DNA of 31,537 nt, taken from the NCBI GenBank assembly GCA_012800215.1, contig JAAZJT010000173.1, forward strand, positions 1-31,537, in the 5' to 3' direction. Of this stretch, positions 1-6,852 are shown piece by piece. Position numbers and translations under genes: made by a program. The notes beneath the pieces are model-generated. The model saw only the letters and a program-made list of their open reading frames with translations, ran no database searches and was not told the origin of the DNA. The DNA is from Bacillota bacterium. Its GTDB lineage: Bacteria > Bacillota > Dethiobacteria > Dethiobacterales > Dethiobacteraceae. Each line of letters begins with the position of its first letter. The first letter of the stretch is position 1.

Positions 1-5
1 AAATT

Positions 6-33
6 AAAAAGAGCTAAATTAATAGCTCTTTTT
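6..33 (-). terminator. Intrinsic terminator after adenine deaminase
   Basis: A perfect 11-bp inverted repeat (AAAAAGAGCTA, 6-nt loop, TAGCTCTTTTT) lies just downstream of the adenine deaminase stop codon. Read on the minus strand it ends in a U-run. The stem is symmetric, so it could also stop a plus-strand transcript entering from outside the window. Confidence 0.85.
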
Positions 34-55
34 AGTATTTCATAATTTTTTTCCA

Positions 56-1858
56 TTACTCTTCTACAATAAGATTAGTAATGGAAAAAGTATTTACATC
101 AACTAGCCCCCGGTTTGTGAGGCGTATTGAAGGAATCACAGGTAACGATAACATCGCCATGGTCATAAAGGGTGAAAGTAAGGAGCAGCCTAATTCTTTC
201 CAGGCTTCTGCAAGTTTCGCCACAGCAGTGGCTACTACTTCAACTGGACGATCTGACATTAAACCGGCTACTGGTAAAGGAACAAGGGCCAGAACTTTAC
301 CATCAGCTACTGCTACCATCCCTCCTCCCTGTTCTACCAGTGTATTGCCAGCCAGAGCCATATCAGCATCATTAGTGCCGACAATTAATAAGTTATGGCT
401 ATCATGGGCTACAGTGGAAGCTACTGCACCATGGGTAAAACCAAAACCAGTGACAAATCCCAGCGCATAGGTGCCGTTTTCATGGTGACGGTCAAATACA
501 GCAGCTTTTGCTAAGTCGGTGGACGGGTCAGCGTATATTAGCCCGTCTTTTATGGGAACAGTTCTTATCTGTTCCTGTGTAGTCACCTGTGCTTCTTCTA
601 TTTGCATCACTCGAACTTTCACAGTACCATTGTTTTCTGAAGCAGTAATATGAAAGTCTTCTGCCTGCAGCGGTTTAGCAAGACGTAATGATTGACGGGC
701 AAAGTCTGGATATTGTGGTACTGATGCACTTGTTAACATTTTTCCTTTTTCTGCTACTACAGCACCAGCAATGATTACTTTATCAACAACTACACGGGTA
801 AGATCTGAGATTAAAAGCAGATCAGCATATTTGCCTGGAGCAATGCTACCTAAATCAGCATCGCAACGGAAATAGCGTGCTGTGTTAATGGTTACCATTT
901 GAATAGCACGAATTGGATTTAATCCTTCTTCTATAGCACGCCGCACGACATGGTTAAGATGTCCGCGGGAGAGAATAGTTTCAGGATGAGTATCGTCTGA
1001 ACAAAGAAGACAAAATGAAGTATCTATCTTCTCTTCTGTGATGGCACGAATGGTTTCTTTTATATCATGCCAAGCAGAGCCTTCACGCAGCATTGCGTAC
1101 ATACCGCTACGCAATTTGGCCAATGTATCTTCTTTTGTCACAGATTCATGACAGGAAGTAATACCAGCAGCTAAGTAGGCTTGCAAATGATGATCTGTTG
1201 CCGACATGGCAAAGTGGCCTGTTACAACTTTATTGGCTGCCAATGTTTCTTTAATGATGGCTTGCACATTTTTATCATTGGCAAGCACACCGGGGTAATT
1301 CATCATTTCCCCAAGGCCCACTACGCCATCCCAAGTAAGCACCTCTTTAATATCCTCGGGGCCAAGCTTGGCTCCAGCATCTTCCATCCCTGGTGCAGCA
1401 GGCACACAGGAAGGAACAGTAGTAAAAACGCGCAAAGGTACTTTTCTGCCCTCTTCATGCATTAGCCGGATACCTTCTACACCTAGGACATTGGCGATTT
1501 CGTGGGGATCCATAAAGATGCCTGTGGTACCGTAGGGGACAACAGCTTGAGCAAAGCCAGTTACTGTAACCATACTACTCTCGACGTGAATATGTGCGTC
1601 TAAAAAGCCAGGCGCTAAATATGATCCCTCTGCATCAATCACTACAGTATTTTCACCAATTGTATGCTCTGCCTTTCCTACCAGCGCAATGCGTCCGCAG
1701 GCTACGGCAACGTCTGTATTGGGAATTATTTCGGCTGTATGTACATTTACCAAACTTGCATTACGAATAACCAGATCTGCTGGCAAACGACCCATTGCTA
1801 CATCTACAAGGTGTTGAGATACCTCAAATAATTTAGTTTCTTTATACTGGGGAAACAT
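56..1858 (-). CDS. ade: Adenine deaminase
   Basis: A 600-residue amidohydrolase-superfamily protein that by family converts adenine to hypoxanthine and ammonia in purine salvage. The N-terminal part matches the adenine deaminase (AdeC) family. It has the metal-binding GFLDAHIHVESSM segment near residue 90, the MDPHEIANVLG segment, a GHFA histidine, CHES, and the late CSDDTHP metal and active-site motif. The family's C-terminal domain is present (FVTGFGFTHGAVASTVAHDS, then GGGMVAV), and the length is the usual ~600 residues. The start is an ATG preceded by GGAGG about 10 nt upstream. A HAD hydrolase gene ends 24 nt upstream on the same strand, so the two are probably co-transcribed. A strong terminator follows. 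The assignment is firm; the link to the neighbouring genes is only positional. Confidence 0.95.
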   Translation of the reverse strand: MFPQYKETKLFEVSQHLVDVAMGRLPADLVIRNASLVNVHTAEIIPNTDVAVACGRIALVGKAEHTIGENTVVIDAEGSYLAPGFLDAHIHVESSMVTVTGFAQAVVPYGTTGIFMDPHEIANVLGVEGIRLMHEEGRKVPLRVFTTVPSCVPAAPGMEDAGAKLGPEDIKEVLTWDGVVGLGEMMNYPGVLANDKNVQAIIKETLAANKVVTGHFAMSATDHHLQAYLAAGITSCHESVTKEDTLAKLRSGMYAMLREGSAWHDIKETIRAITEEKIDTSFCLLCSDDTHPETILSRGHLNHVVRRAIEEGLNPIRAIQMVTINTARYFRCDADLGSIAPGKYADLLLISDLTRVVVDKVIIAGAVVAEKGKMLTSASVPQYPDFARQSLRLAKPLQAEDFHITASENNGTVKVRVMQIEEAQVTTQEQIRTVPIKDGLIYADPSTDLAKAAVFDRHHENGTYALGFVTGFGFTHGAVASTVAHDSHNLLIVGTNDADMALAGNTLVEQGGGMVAVADGKVLALVPLPVAGLMSDRPVEVVATAVAKLAEAWKELGCSLLSPFMTMAMLSLPVIPSIRLTNRGLVDVNTFSITNLIVEE

Positions 1859-1882
1859 TATAAATTATCCTCCTCTACCTAC

Positions 1883-2569
1883 CTAGGATATTGAGTTTAG
1901 AAATTGTGGTAAATCAGCAAGGCGTCCACTGTCTTTAGATAAACCAGAAAGTGATTCATCTACAAAGTATGTGATCATGCCTGCCTGAGCAGCTGCACGA
2001 ATGTCAAATACCGGATCATTGCCAACCATAAGGCAGTGCTTAGGGTTGACTTGCAGTAATTGCGCGATCTCCAAATAGTATTCTGGGTTAGGTTTGGCAA
2101 AATGCATATTTTCATACGATGTAATCAGTGCAAAGTCTTTTTCGTGCAAACCTGCCCACTTCATACGGTGTCGAATGGCAGCCATGGGGAAAATAGGATT
2201 AGTGGCCAGCACCAATGGGCACTGGAGCTTACGGGCAGCAGCCATGGCGGTTTCAGTATGAGGAAAAGGGCCTGCTGTAGCCTGTAAGGTAGGGAAAACT
2301 TGCTCGTAGAAATCATGGATAATTTGCATTACCTCGTTACGCGGGTGTTTAATCCAAGTTAAAAAGTGTTCCATAAATGCTTCTTGATTAGTTACTTGTG
2401 GATCTTTGTTGCTGATCATGATGTTAGTTGATGCCCATAATTTTTTTGTAAATGTTTTTTCATCTTCTGAGAGGCTGGCGGCCAACTTCAGCATATAGCG
2501 GTCCAAAAAATCATCCATATCAACGTCAAGCAATGTGCCATCCAAATCAAATAAAATTGCTTCTATCAC
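1883..2569 (-). CDS. HAD-superfamily hydrolase
   Basis: A 228-residue haloacid-dehalogenase-type hydrolase, probably a cytosolic phosphatase of small phosphorylated metabolites. Motif I is DLDGTLLD at residues 8-15, with the nucleophile and general acid Asp pair. Motif II is LATNP around residue 120. The motif III lysine is in FAKPNPEYY, and motif IV is MVGNDPVFDI with the metal-binding aspartates. A helical cap sits between motifs I and II, as in the C1-cap phosphoglycolate phosphatase or pyrophosphatase-like groups. The start is GTG, placed by a GAGGTG ribosome site 5 nt upstream; an overlapping ATG one base away is out of frame. It lies between a ROK kinase gene and adenine deaminase. The substrate cannot be read from sequence. 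Purine-salvage context would suggest a nucleotide or sugar phosphate, but that is inference. Confidence 0.88.
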   Translation of the reverse strand: MIEAILFDLDGTLLDVDMDDFLDRYMLKLAASLSEDEKTFTKKLWASTNIMISNKDPQVTNQEAFMEHFLTWIKHPRNEVMQIIHDFYEQVFPTLQATAGPFPHTETAMAAARKLQCPLVLATNPIFPMAAIRHRMKWAGLHEKDFALITSYENMHFAKPNPEYYLEIAQLLQVNPKHCLMVGNDPVFDIRAAAQAGMITYFVDESLSGLSKDSGRLADLPQFLNSIS

Positions 2570-2640
2570 ATTATCACCTCTGTTTATGCAAATTCTACAT
2601 TTTAGGCATTTATCCTCCCAAAATAGTTAAAGCTTACCTC

Positions 2641-3618
2641 CTACTTAAATCTTGCATTACTTATTTCTTCCTGGAGCAAGTGAAGCATTCCTTTTACTCC
2701 TGCTTCAGTACCCAGTATTGCCCGTTTTATTTTGACTGTTTGTGCTGCTGTGGAAACACGTTTCTTAATTGTCTTTTGTAAAGATTGAAACAGAGTTTTA
2801 TCGGTATTATTAATTATTCCTCCGCCAAGGACTATTGCAGAAGGATTCAATAGGTTAATTATATTTACAATGCCAATGCCAAGATAAAAAAAGGCTTTTT
2901 TAATAATATTTTGAGCAAGTTGGTCGTTTTGAGCAGCTGCAGTAAAAACTTCCTTTGCGGTAAGGTTTTTTTGTGCAGCTAATGTTTTCAAGCTTGTGCT
3001 GTTACCTGCACTGGCATCAGCTTGTGCTTGCTTTGCAATAGCAGTACCTGAAGCCAGAGCTTCTAAACAACCACGCTTGCCGCAGCCGCACAGCGGGCCT
3101 TCTGGCTCTATTACCATATGGCCAAATTCGCCTGCAATTCCCACTTCTCCTCGATAAAGTCTGTTGTCCAAAATTAAACCGGAACCAATGCCTGTGCTGA
3201 CAGTGATATAAATGACATTACTATGCCCAAGCCCAGCTCCATAAAATACTTCGCCCAGTGCTGCTGCATTGGCGTCATTTTCTACTACAACCGGTAAGCC
3301 CGTTTTAAATGTCAATATATCAGCAAGGCGTATATTATCCCAACCCTTAAGATTCGGAGAATTTATCAGCACATTACTTTTATAGTCATAAAAACCGGCG
3401 ATACAAACGCCTACCGCCTGTAAATTCTCTTTTTTGATTTTGGCTTCAGTCATAGTTTGCTGTAGCGAAAGGAGCATTTGTTCTATTACTGCATCAGGAC
3501 CTGCTGCAGCTGCAGTAGGGATTTGTTGCCGAGCTAAAATTTGTAATTTTGTATTAGCAATGACAGTATAAATTTTAGTTCCACCCACATCAAGGGCAGC
3601 AAAGTATTTGCCTTCCAT
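2641..3618 (-). CDS. ROK-family sugar kinase (glucokinase-like)
   Basis: A 325-residue ROK-family kinase. The N-terminal phosphate-binding loop is ALDVGGTKIYTVIA (residues 8-21). The sugar-binding and catalytic region is VENDANAAALGE, with the catalytic Asp in END. The ROK zinc motif GCGKRGCLEALASG (CGCGxxGCLE signature) follows, preceded by GEFGHM, whose His contributes to sugar and zinc binding. A C-terminal IVLGGGI stretch completes the fold. These features fit glucokinase, which phosphorylates glucose in the cytoplasm. ROK kinases for N-acetylmannosamine or other hexoses look alike, so the exact sugar is uncertain. There is no N-terminal helix-turn-helix, so it is a kinase and not a ROK repressor. 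The ATG start has a strong AAGGAGGTGG ribosome site. It is divergent from leuA and upstream of the HAD gene. Confidence 0.9.
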   Translation of the reverse strand: MEGKYFAALDVGGTKIYTVIANTKLQILARQQIPTAAAAGPDAVIEQMLLSLQQTMTEAKIKKENLQAVGVCIAGFYDYKSNVLINSPNLKGWDNIRLADILTFKTGLPVVVENDANAAALGEVFYGAGLGHSNVIYITVSTGIGSGLILDNRLYRGEVGIAGEFGHMVIEPEGPLCGCGKRGCLEALASGTAIAKQAQADASAGNSTSLKTLAAQKNLTAKEVFTAAAQNDQLAQNIIKKAFFYLGIGIVNIINLLNPSAIVLGGGIINNTDKTLFQSLQKTIKKRVSTAAQTVKIKRAILGTEAGVKGMLHLLQEEISNARFK

Positions 3619-3640
3619 TTGCCCACCTCCTTAGTTCATC

Positions 3641-3675
3641 TGTTATAATATTAACAACGATTACCTCCAGGTAAA
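3641..3675 (-). promoter_or_regulatory. Likely promoter and palindrome upstream of the ROK kinase
   Basis: On the minus strand TTTACC and TAATAT lie 16 nt apart, a modest sigma-A-like promoter. The -10 is embedded in an inverted repeat, TGTTATAATATTAACA (3641-3656), whose TGTTA/TAACA arms could be an operator. No regulator is identified, and the match is only moderate. Confidence 0.35.
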
Positions 3676-3704
3676 AATTAAAAATACGAATTTACAAAAT
3701 TGCC

Positions 3705-3733
3705 TTGACTTTTGGCTTATTTTTTGATAATAG
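3705..3733 (+). promoter_or_regulatory. leuA promoter
   Basis: TTGACT (3705-3710) and TAATAG (3728-3733) are separated by 17 nt, a good sigma-A-type promoter. It predicts a transcript start near 3739 and therefore a leader of about 190 nt before the leuA start codon. The leader would begin almost exactly where the structured RNA element begins, which supports the assignment. Confidence 0.65.
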
Positions 3734-3738
3734 AAAAC

Positions 3739-3840
3739 CTAGATGCGGCTGAAAGTTTGCGAGTAGGCCTGGATATGCTACTTTACAGAAAAAGTTGGTA
3801 GCCCTACTTGTTACTAGATGGTACTGCTAAACTTTTCGCC
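3739..3840 (+). ncRNA. Structured leuA leader RNA (putative attenuator / riboswitch-like element)
   Basis: This leader can fold into a long closing stem: 3747-3759 (GGCTGAAAGTTTG) pairs with 3828-3840 (TAAACTTTTCGCC) with one mismatch and G-U wobbles. Inside it is a hairpin of CGAGTAGG (3760-3767) with CCTACTTG (3803-3810), extended by GCTAC (3777-3781) with GTAGC (3798-3802), leaving a 9-nt one-sided bulge. The 3' strand of the closing stem is also the 5' arm of the downstream terminator, so the two folds exclude each other. That is the architecture of a transcription-attenuation switch. It is not a T-box or any riboswitch class I recognise. An 8-codon ORF with two leucine codons (3775-3801) leaves leader-peptide attenuation open as an alternative. 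Confidence 0.6.
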
Positions 3841-3863
3841 TTTAATTGGTGAGAAGTTTTTTT
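3830..3863 (+). terminator. Attenuator terminator in the leuA leader
   Basis: AACTTTTCGCC (3830-3840) pairs with GGTGAGAAGTT (3848-3858) through 11 base pairs, two of them G-U, followed by seven T (3857-3863). It lies upstream of the leuA start codon and downstream of the leuA promoter, so it must be conditional. An upstream segment (3747-3757) can sequester its 5' arm. Confidence 0.8.
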
Positions 3864-3929
3864 ATATGTTTTAAGCTAAACTTATTTGTGCAAGTACTTT
3901 GTTGCAGTCGGGCCAAGGAGGATTTTGAA

Positions 3930-5477
3930 ATGGCTGAAAAAATTATGATTTTTGACTCTACACTACGTGATGGAGATCAGGCTCCCGGAGCTAAACTGAA
4001 TTCGGAGGAAAAATTAAAGATTGCTAAGCAATTGGCAAAACTCAATGTTGATGTTATAGAATGTGGCATACCCATCTCTTCACCAGGGGATTTTAAAGCA
4101 GTTCAACAGATTGCCAGGGTTGTAAAAGGTCCTGTTATCACAGCTTTGGCACGTGCTATGAAGGCGGATATTGATGCTGCCTGGGAAGCAATTAAAGATT
4201 CACCACGTCCCCGTATACATATTATTCTTTCTTCATCACCCATCCATATGCAGTACCAATTACGTAAAAATCCTGAAATTGTATTAAAAATGGGTGTGGA
4301 AGCGGTAAAATATGCAAAACAATATACCGCAGATATACAGTATTCTCTGGTGGATGCAACAAGAAGTGAACTTGATTATATGTGTCGTGTAATTGAAGCA
4401 GTAATAAATGCTGGCGCAACAGTAGTTAATATCCCCGATACTGTTGGTTTTGCTGTGCCTGAACAGTTCGGGGGTCTGATTCGTAATATTATGAACAGAG
4501 TGCCCAACATTGACAAAGCTACTGTTAGTGTTCATTGTCATAATGATTTAGGTCTAGCCGTTGCCAACTCCCTGATTGCCATGCAAAATGGTGCTCGTCA
4601 GATTGAATGTAATATTAACGGCATTGGTGAGCGGGCAGGTAATGCCGCTCTGGAAGAAATTGTTGTGGCAATGTTAATTCGTAATGATTTTTTCCAAAAA
4701 TATTATCATGAAATCAAAATGGATGAAATATATAAAACAAGCCGTTTAGTTTCAAGCTTAATGGGGATTCCTATCCCGGTTAATAAAGCTGTTGTAGGGG
4801 CTAATGCATTTGTGCATTCTGCCGGTGTCCATCAGGATGGCGTTTTAAAAAATACTGCGACTTATGAAATTATTAATGCTGAATTAATTGGCGGTAAAGC
4901 TGCGCAAATGGTTTTGACCGCCCATTCCGGCCGTCATGCAGTATACCATCAGTTACAAGAGCTTGGTTTTTCATTGACAGAAGACGAGTTTGAAGAATTC
5001 TACACGCGCTTTTTGGAATTGGCTGATAAGAAAAAGGAAGTCTTTAGTGATGATCTTGAAGCACTGATGAATGAAAAAATTACGTATACCGAAACTGTTT
5101 ACAGTTTGGAATATTTACAGACTGTCGGTGGCTCTAAAAGTATACCGGCAGCGATTGTTAAGCTTAGAAAAGATAATGAGGTTTATGTGGAAATGCAAAC
5201 CGGTGCCGGTCCGCTTGATGCCGCCTATAATGCCATTGACAAAATTACCGGCTTTCAGCCGCGTCTGGAAAACTATAACTTGCGTGGTGTTACTGAGGGC
5301 CGTGATGCCTTGGGCGAGGTGTCAATTACCCTGCGATATGATAACAGAACTATTGTTGGTCGTGGCACTTCAACGGACATTATTGAAGCTTCTGTAAGGG
5401 CATACTTAAATGGTTTGAACAAATTGCTCGTTCTACGAGGTGATAATGATAACGGTAGGCCAGATGAGAAAAGCTAG
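3930..5477 (+). CDS. leuA: 2-isopropylmalate synthase
   Basis: A 515-residue alpha-isopropylmalate synthase: acetyl-CoA plus 2-oxoisovalerate gives 2-isopropylmalate, the committed step of leucine synthesis, in the cytoplasm. The catalytic TIM barrel fills roughly residues 1-290, with FDSTLRDGDQAPG near the N-terminus (the usual family form is DGEQSPG), VSVHCHNDLG carrying the metal-binding HxH pair, and GIGERAGNAALEE. From about residue 365 to the end is the LeuA allosteric domain, normally the site of leucine feedback. The reading frame is open further upstream (to 3846), but the ATG at 3930 is preceded by AAGGAGGA at a good distance, and the earlier frame overlaps the attenuator terminator, so I chose 3930. 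It stands alone: no leuBCD or ilv genes are adjacent. Regulation is probably by the leader RNA. Homocitrate or citramalate synthase is possible but less likely. Confidence 0.93.
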   Translation: MAEKIMIFDSTLRDGDQAPGAKLNSEEKLKIAKQLAKLNVDVIECGIPISSPGDFKAVQQIARVVKGPVITALARAMKADIDAAWEAIKDSPRPRIHIILSSSPIHMQYQLRKNPEIVLKMGVEAVKYAKQYTADIQYSLVDATRSELDYMCRVIEAVINAGATVVNIPDTVGFAVPEQFGGLIRNIMNRVPNIDKATVSVHCHNDLGLAVANSLIAMQNGARQIECNINGIGERAGNAALEEIVVAMLIRNDFFQKYYHEIKMDEIYKTSRLVSSLMGIPIPVNKAVVGANAFVHSAGVHQDGVLKNTATYEIINAELIGGKAAQMVLTAHSGRHAVYHQLQELGFSLTEDEFEEFYTRFLELADKKKEVFSDDLEALMNEKITYTETVYSLEYLQTVGGSKSIPAAIVKLRKDNEVYVEMQTGAGPLDAAYNAIDKITGFQPRLENYNLRGVTEGRDALGEVSITLRYDNRTIVGRGTSTDIIEASVRAYLNGLNKLLVLRGDNDNGRPDEKS

Positions 5478-5500
5478 CTACTTTACCAGCTGGCTTTTTT
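5473..5500 (+). terminator. leuA terminator
   Basis: GCTAGCT (5473-5479) pairs with AGCTGGC (5488-5494), including one G-U pair, with an 8-nt loop and six T. The stem overlaps the leuA stop codon. Confidence 0.75.
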
Positions 5501-5519
5501 AGTTATTTATTAGTTATTT

Positions 5520-5546
5520 AAAAAAAGGCGTTGTCTTAAACGCCTT
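5520..5546 (-). terminator. Terminator of the yneA-like transcription unit
   Basis: AAGGCGTT and AACGCCTT form a perfect 8-bp stem with a 6-nt loop, followed on the minus strand by seven U. It lies about 190 nt beyond the stop codon of the LysM gene, so the minus-strand transcript continues through the small ORF at 5536-5781 before ending here. Confidence 0.8.
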
Positions 5547-5781
5547 CTTGGTTTAAAAAATCAACACTCGATTCTTCCGTGGAAGATTCCTTTACTGAAC
5601 AGGGAAAATAATCGTGCAGAGGGAATTGATCAACTTCATCATGAAATATTTCTTGGCGACTCCATGGAATTTTATTATCCACTTTTAAACTCACCCCGGC
5701 AGATTTTCCCTTAGTATTGCCGAAAACTAAATAATTATTATGGCAGTTCCAGTAATTGCCCGGGATAAACGAGTGATCCAT
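5536..5781 (-). CDS. Hypothetical 81-residue protein, doubtful
   Basis: A small ORF beginning inside the 3' end of the LysM gene (44-nt overlap, other frame); its stop codon lies in the loop of the terminator. I do not recognise the protein. It has no signal peptide or membrane segment, is acidic toward the C-terminus (KESSTEESSVDFLNQEG) and contains FGNTKGKSAGVSLKVDN. In favour: it fills the space between the yneA-like stop and the terminator of the same transcript. Against: no clear ribosome site precedes its ATG. If real it would be translationally coupled to, and SOS-induced with, its neighbour. Confidence 0.35.
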   Translation of the reverse strand: MDHSFIPGNYWNCHNNYLVFGNTKGKSAGVSLKVDNKIPWSRQEIFHDEVDQFPLHDYFPCSVKESSTEESSVDFLNQEGV

Positions 5782-6055
5782 CCAATTGATTATGTTTTTT
5801 TATCTGTTGAATATAAGTACGAATATCAATTCTTTCTGGTAAATGGCGTTCAGCTAGTGCCCAGAGTGTATCTCCCTCTTCCACAATGACGGTATGCGGA
5901 AAATGATCTTCACCGCGGGCAATATTATTGCTAAAGAAAATACTACCTGTCACCCCTATCCACATTACACAAAAAGCAATCATTTTGATTATTTTTTTTA
6001 GCTTTTTTTGTCTATGATTTCTTCTATAAGTATAAGTAGATAATGTTCTCATCAT
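5738..6055 (-). CDS. LysM-domain cell-division-suppressor-like protein (YneA-like)
   Basis: A basic cytoplasmic N-terminus of about 20 residues (RRNHRQKKLKK) is followed by one membrane segment (IIKMIAFCVMWIGVTGSIFF) and a C-terminal LysM domain (HTVIVEEGDTLWALAERH to GQLLELP), about 105 residues in all. This layout and its place divergent from lexA match YneA of bacilli, an SOS-induced protein that halts cell division. The promoter at 6083-6111 predicts a transcript start near 6076, so a GTG at 6070 is too close to the start. The tandem ATG codons at 6055 and 6052, behind a weak GGGGG site, are more likely. LexA-box-like palindromes lie over the promoter and near the transcript start. The function is inferred from architecture and context because the sequence itself is short and poorly conserved. 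Confidence 0.75.
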   Translation of the reverse strand: MMRTLSTYTYRRNHRQKKLKKIIKMIAFCVMWIGVTGSIFFSNNIARGEDHFPHTVIVEEGDTLWALAERHLPERIDIRTYIQQIKKHNQLDGSLVYPGQLLELP

Positions 6056-6063
6056 ATAGCCCC

Positions 6064-6077
6064 CAAACACTTGTTTG
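6064..6077. promoter_or_regulatory. Possible third LexA box
   Basis: CAAACACTTGTTTG is a perfect palindrome with the CRAAC-N4-GTTYG layout of Gram-positive LexA boxes, but has A in place of the first G. It covers the predicted transcript start of the yneA-like gene. It is weaker than the other two boxes in this region. Confidence 0.4.
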
Positions 6078-6082
6078 CCTAT

Positions 6083-6111
6083 AATTTAACACGAACATAT
6101 GTACGTGTCAA
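6083..6111 (-). promoter_or_regulatory. Promoter of the yneA-like gene
   Basis: On the minus strand TTGACA (6111-6106) and TAAATT (6088-6083) are 17 nt apart. The spacer contains the LexA-like box at 6092-6105, so bound repressor would block polymerase. Confidence 0.7.
6092..6105. promoter_or_regulatory. LexA box over the yneA-like promoter
   Basis: CGAACATATGTACG matches the Gram-positive LexA consensus CGAAC-N4-GTTCG with one mismatch. It sits exactly between the -35 and -10 elements of the yneA-like promoter. Confidence 0.75.
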
Positions 6112-6130
6112 GAGTTTTTGCAAAAATATA

Positions 6131-6144
6131 CGAACGAATGTTTG
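6131..6144. promoter_or_regulatory. LexA box over the lexA promoter
   Basis: CGAACGAATGTTTG fits CGAAC-N4-GTTYG in full and overlaps the lexA -35 element. This indicates autorepression of lexA. Confidence 0.8.
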
Positions 6145-6169
6145 CAATTGGATATTTTTATGTTATAAT
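6142..6169 (+). promoter_or_regulatory. lexA promoter
   Basis: TTGCAA (6142-6147) and a perfect TATAAT (6164-6169) are 16 nt apart, directly upstream of lexA and overlapping its LexA box. Confidence 0.7.
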
Positions 6170-6192
6170 ATTGAAAAGCGAGGTGCTGTTAT

Positions 6193-6804
6193 GTGGCTAA
6201 GCTAACACCTAGACAGTTGCAAATACTGGAATACATAAAACAAGAAGTTAAAGAAAAAAACTATCCTCCGTCTGTACGTGAGATTGGTGAAGCAGTTGGT
6301 CTTTCTTCGAGTTCTACGGTGCATGCACATTTAGCTAAGCTTGAAGAAAAAGGTTTAATTCGCCGCAACCCGGCAAAGCCTAGAGCCATTGAATTGCTCG
6401 ATGAGCCTTCACCTGCCTTTGTTTCTAATGTTGTGCAAGTTCCAGTGCTGGGACAGGTAACAGCTGGCGAACCGATATATGCAGAACAAAATGTAGAAGA
6501 TTATTTCCCTCTCCCCCAGGCAATGGTTCATCAAGACGAAGTATTTTTGCTGCGGGTTCGTGGTGACAGTATGCTTAATGCAGGCATTTTAAATGGTGAC
6601 TATGTAATTGTTAGGCGGCAGGATACAGCAACAAATGGCGACATAGTGGTAGCTCTCCTGGAAGATGAAGCAACTGTTAAGCGTTTTTATAAGGAAAAAG
6701 ATCATATTCGTCTACAGCCGGAAAATGAGTTTTATGAGCCAATCTGTTCACGAGAAGTAAAAATAATAGGCAAGGTTATAGGAGTCTTTCGGCATTTTCA
6801 TTAA
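6193..6804 (+). CDS. lexA: LexA repressor
   Basis: A 203-residue SOS repressor and autoprotease. The N-terminal winged helix (residues 1-65) has TPRQLQILEYI, PPSVREIGEAVGLSSSSTV and HLAKLEEKGLIRR. The C-terminal S24 peptidase domain shows the Ala91-Gly92 cleavage site (VTAGEPI), the nucleophile Ser126 in GDSMLNAGI and the general base Lys163 in ATVKRF. It binds LexA boxes as a dimer and cleaves itself on RecA filaments. The start is GTG: GAGGTG lies 7 nt upstream, and an ATG two bases earlier is out of frame and closes after four codons. Its boxes lie upstream, shared with the divergent yneA-like gene, and another box lies upstream of dinB at 26975, so the window holds at least three probable targets. 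A bidirectional terminator separates it from murE. Confidence 0.97.
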   Translation: MAKLTPRQLQILEYIKQEVKEKNYPPSVREIGEAVGLSSSSTVHAHLAKLEEKGLIRRNPAKPRAIELLDEPSPAFVSNVVQVPVLGQVTAGEPIYAEQNVEDYFPLPQAMVHQDEVFLLRVRGDSMLNAGILNGDYVIVRRQDTATNGDIVVALLEDEATVKRFYKEKDHIRLQPENEFYEPICSREVKIIGKVIGVFRHFH

Positions 6805-6816
6805 AATTCATTAAAA

Positions 6817-6852
6817 AAAAGTGCTTTCATCATTATTGATGAAGGCACTTTT
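6817..6852. terminator. Bidirectional terminator between lexA and murE
   Basis: A 16-bp stem (6817-6832 with 6837-6852, one T-G pair, loop TTAT) is flanked by A-run and T-run, so it can end both the lexA transcript and the convergent copA-nth-murE transcript. Confidence 0.9.

Noticed and set aside
3748..3760. GCTGAAAGTTTGC in the leuA leader also occurs at 28571-28583 in the large hairpin.
   Set aside because: Exact 13-mers are expected to recur by chance several times in 31 kb, and the surrounding structures differ.
3813..3827. TAGATGGTACTGC resembles the T-box antiterminator sequence (TGGNACCGC).
   Set aside because: The match fails at the conserved CC, the leader is too short for a normal specifier stem, and the antiterminator pairing found uses a different strand.
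3846..3929. Upstream extension of leuA to 3846.
   Set aside because: It would place the start within the attenuator terminator loop, encodes a Cys/Phe-rich segment not in the family, and the ATG at 3930 has a strong ribosome site.
5771..5781. The start of the 81-residue ORF shares ATGGATCACTC with the start of the truncated gene at 31512.
   Set aside because: An 11-nt match is expected by chance, and the proteins diverge right after MDHS.
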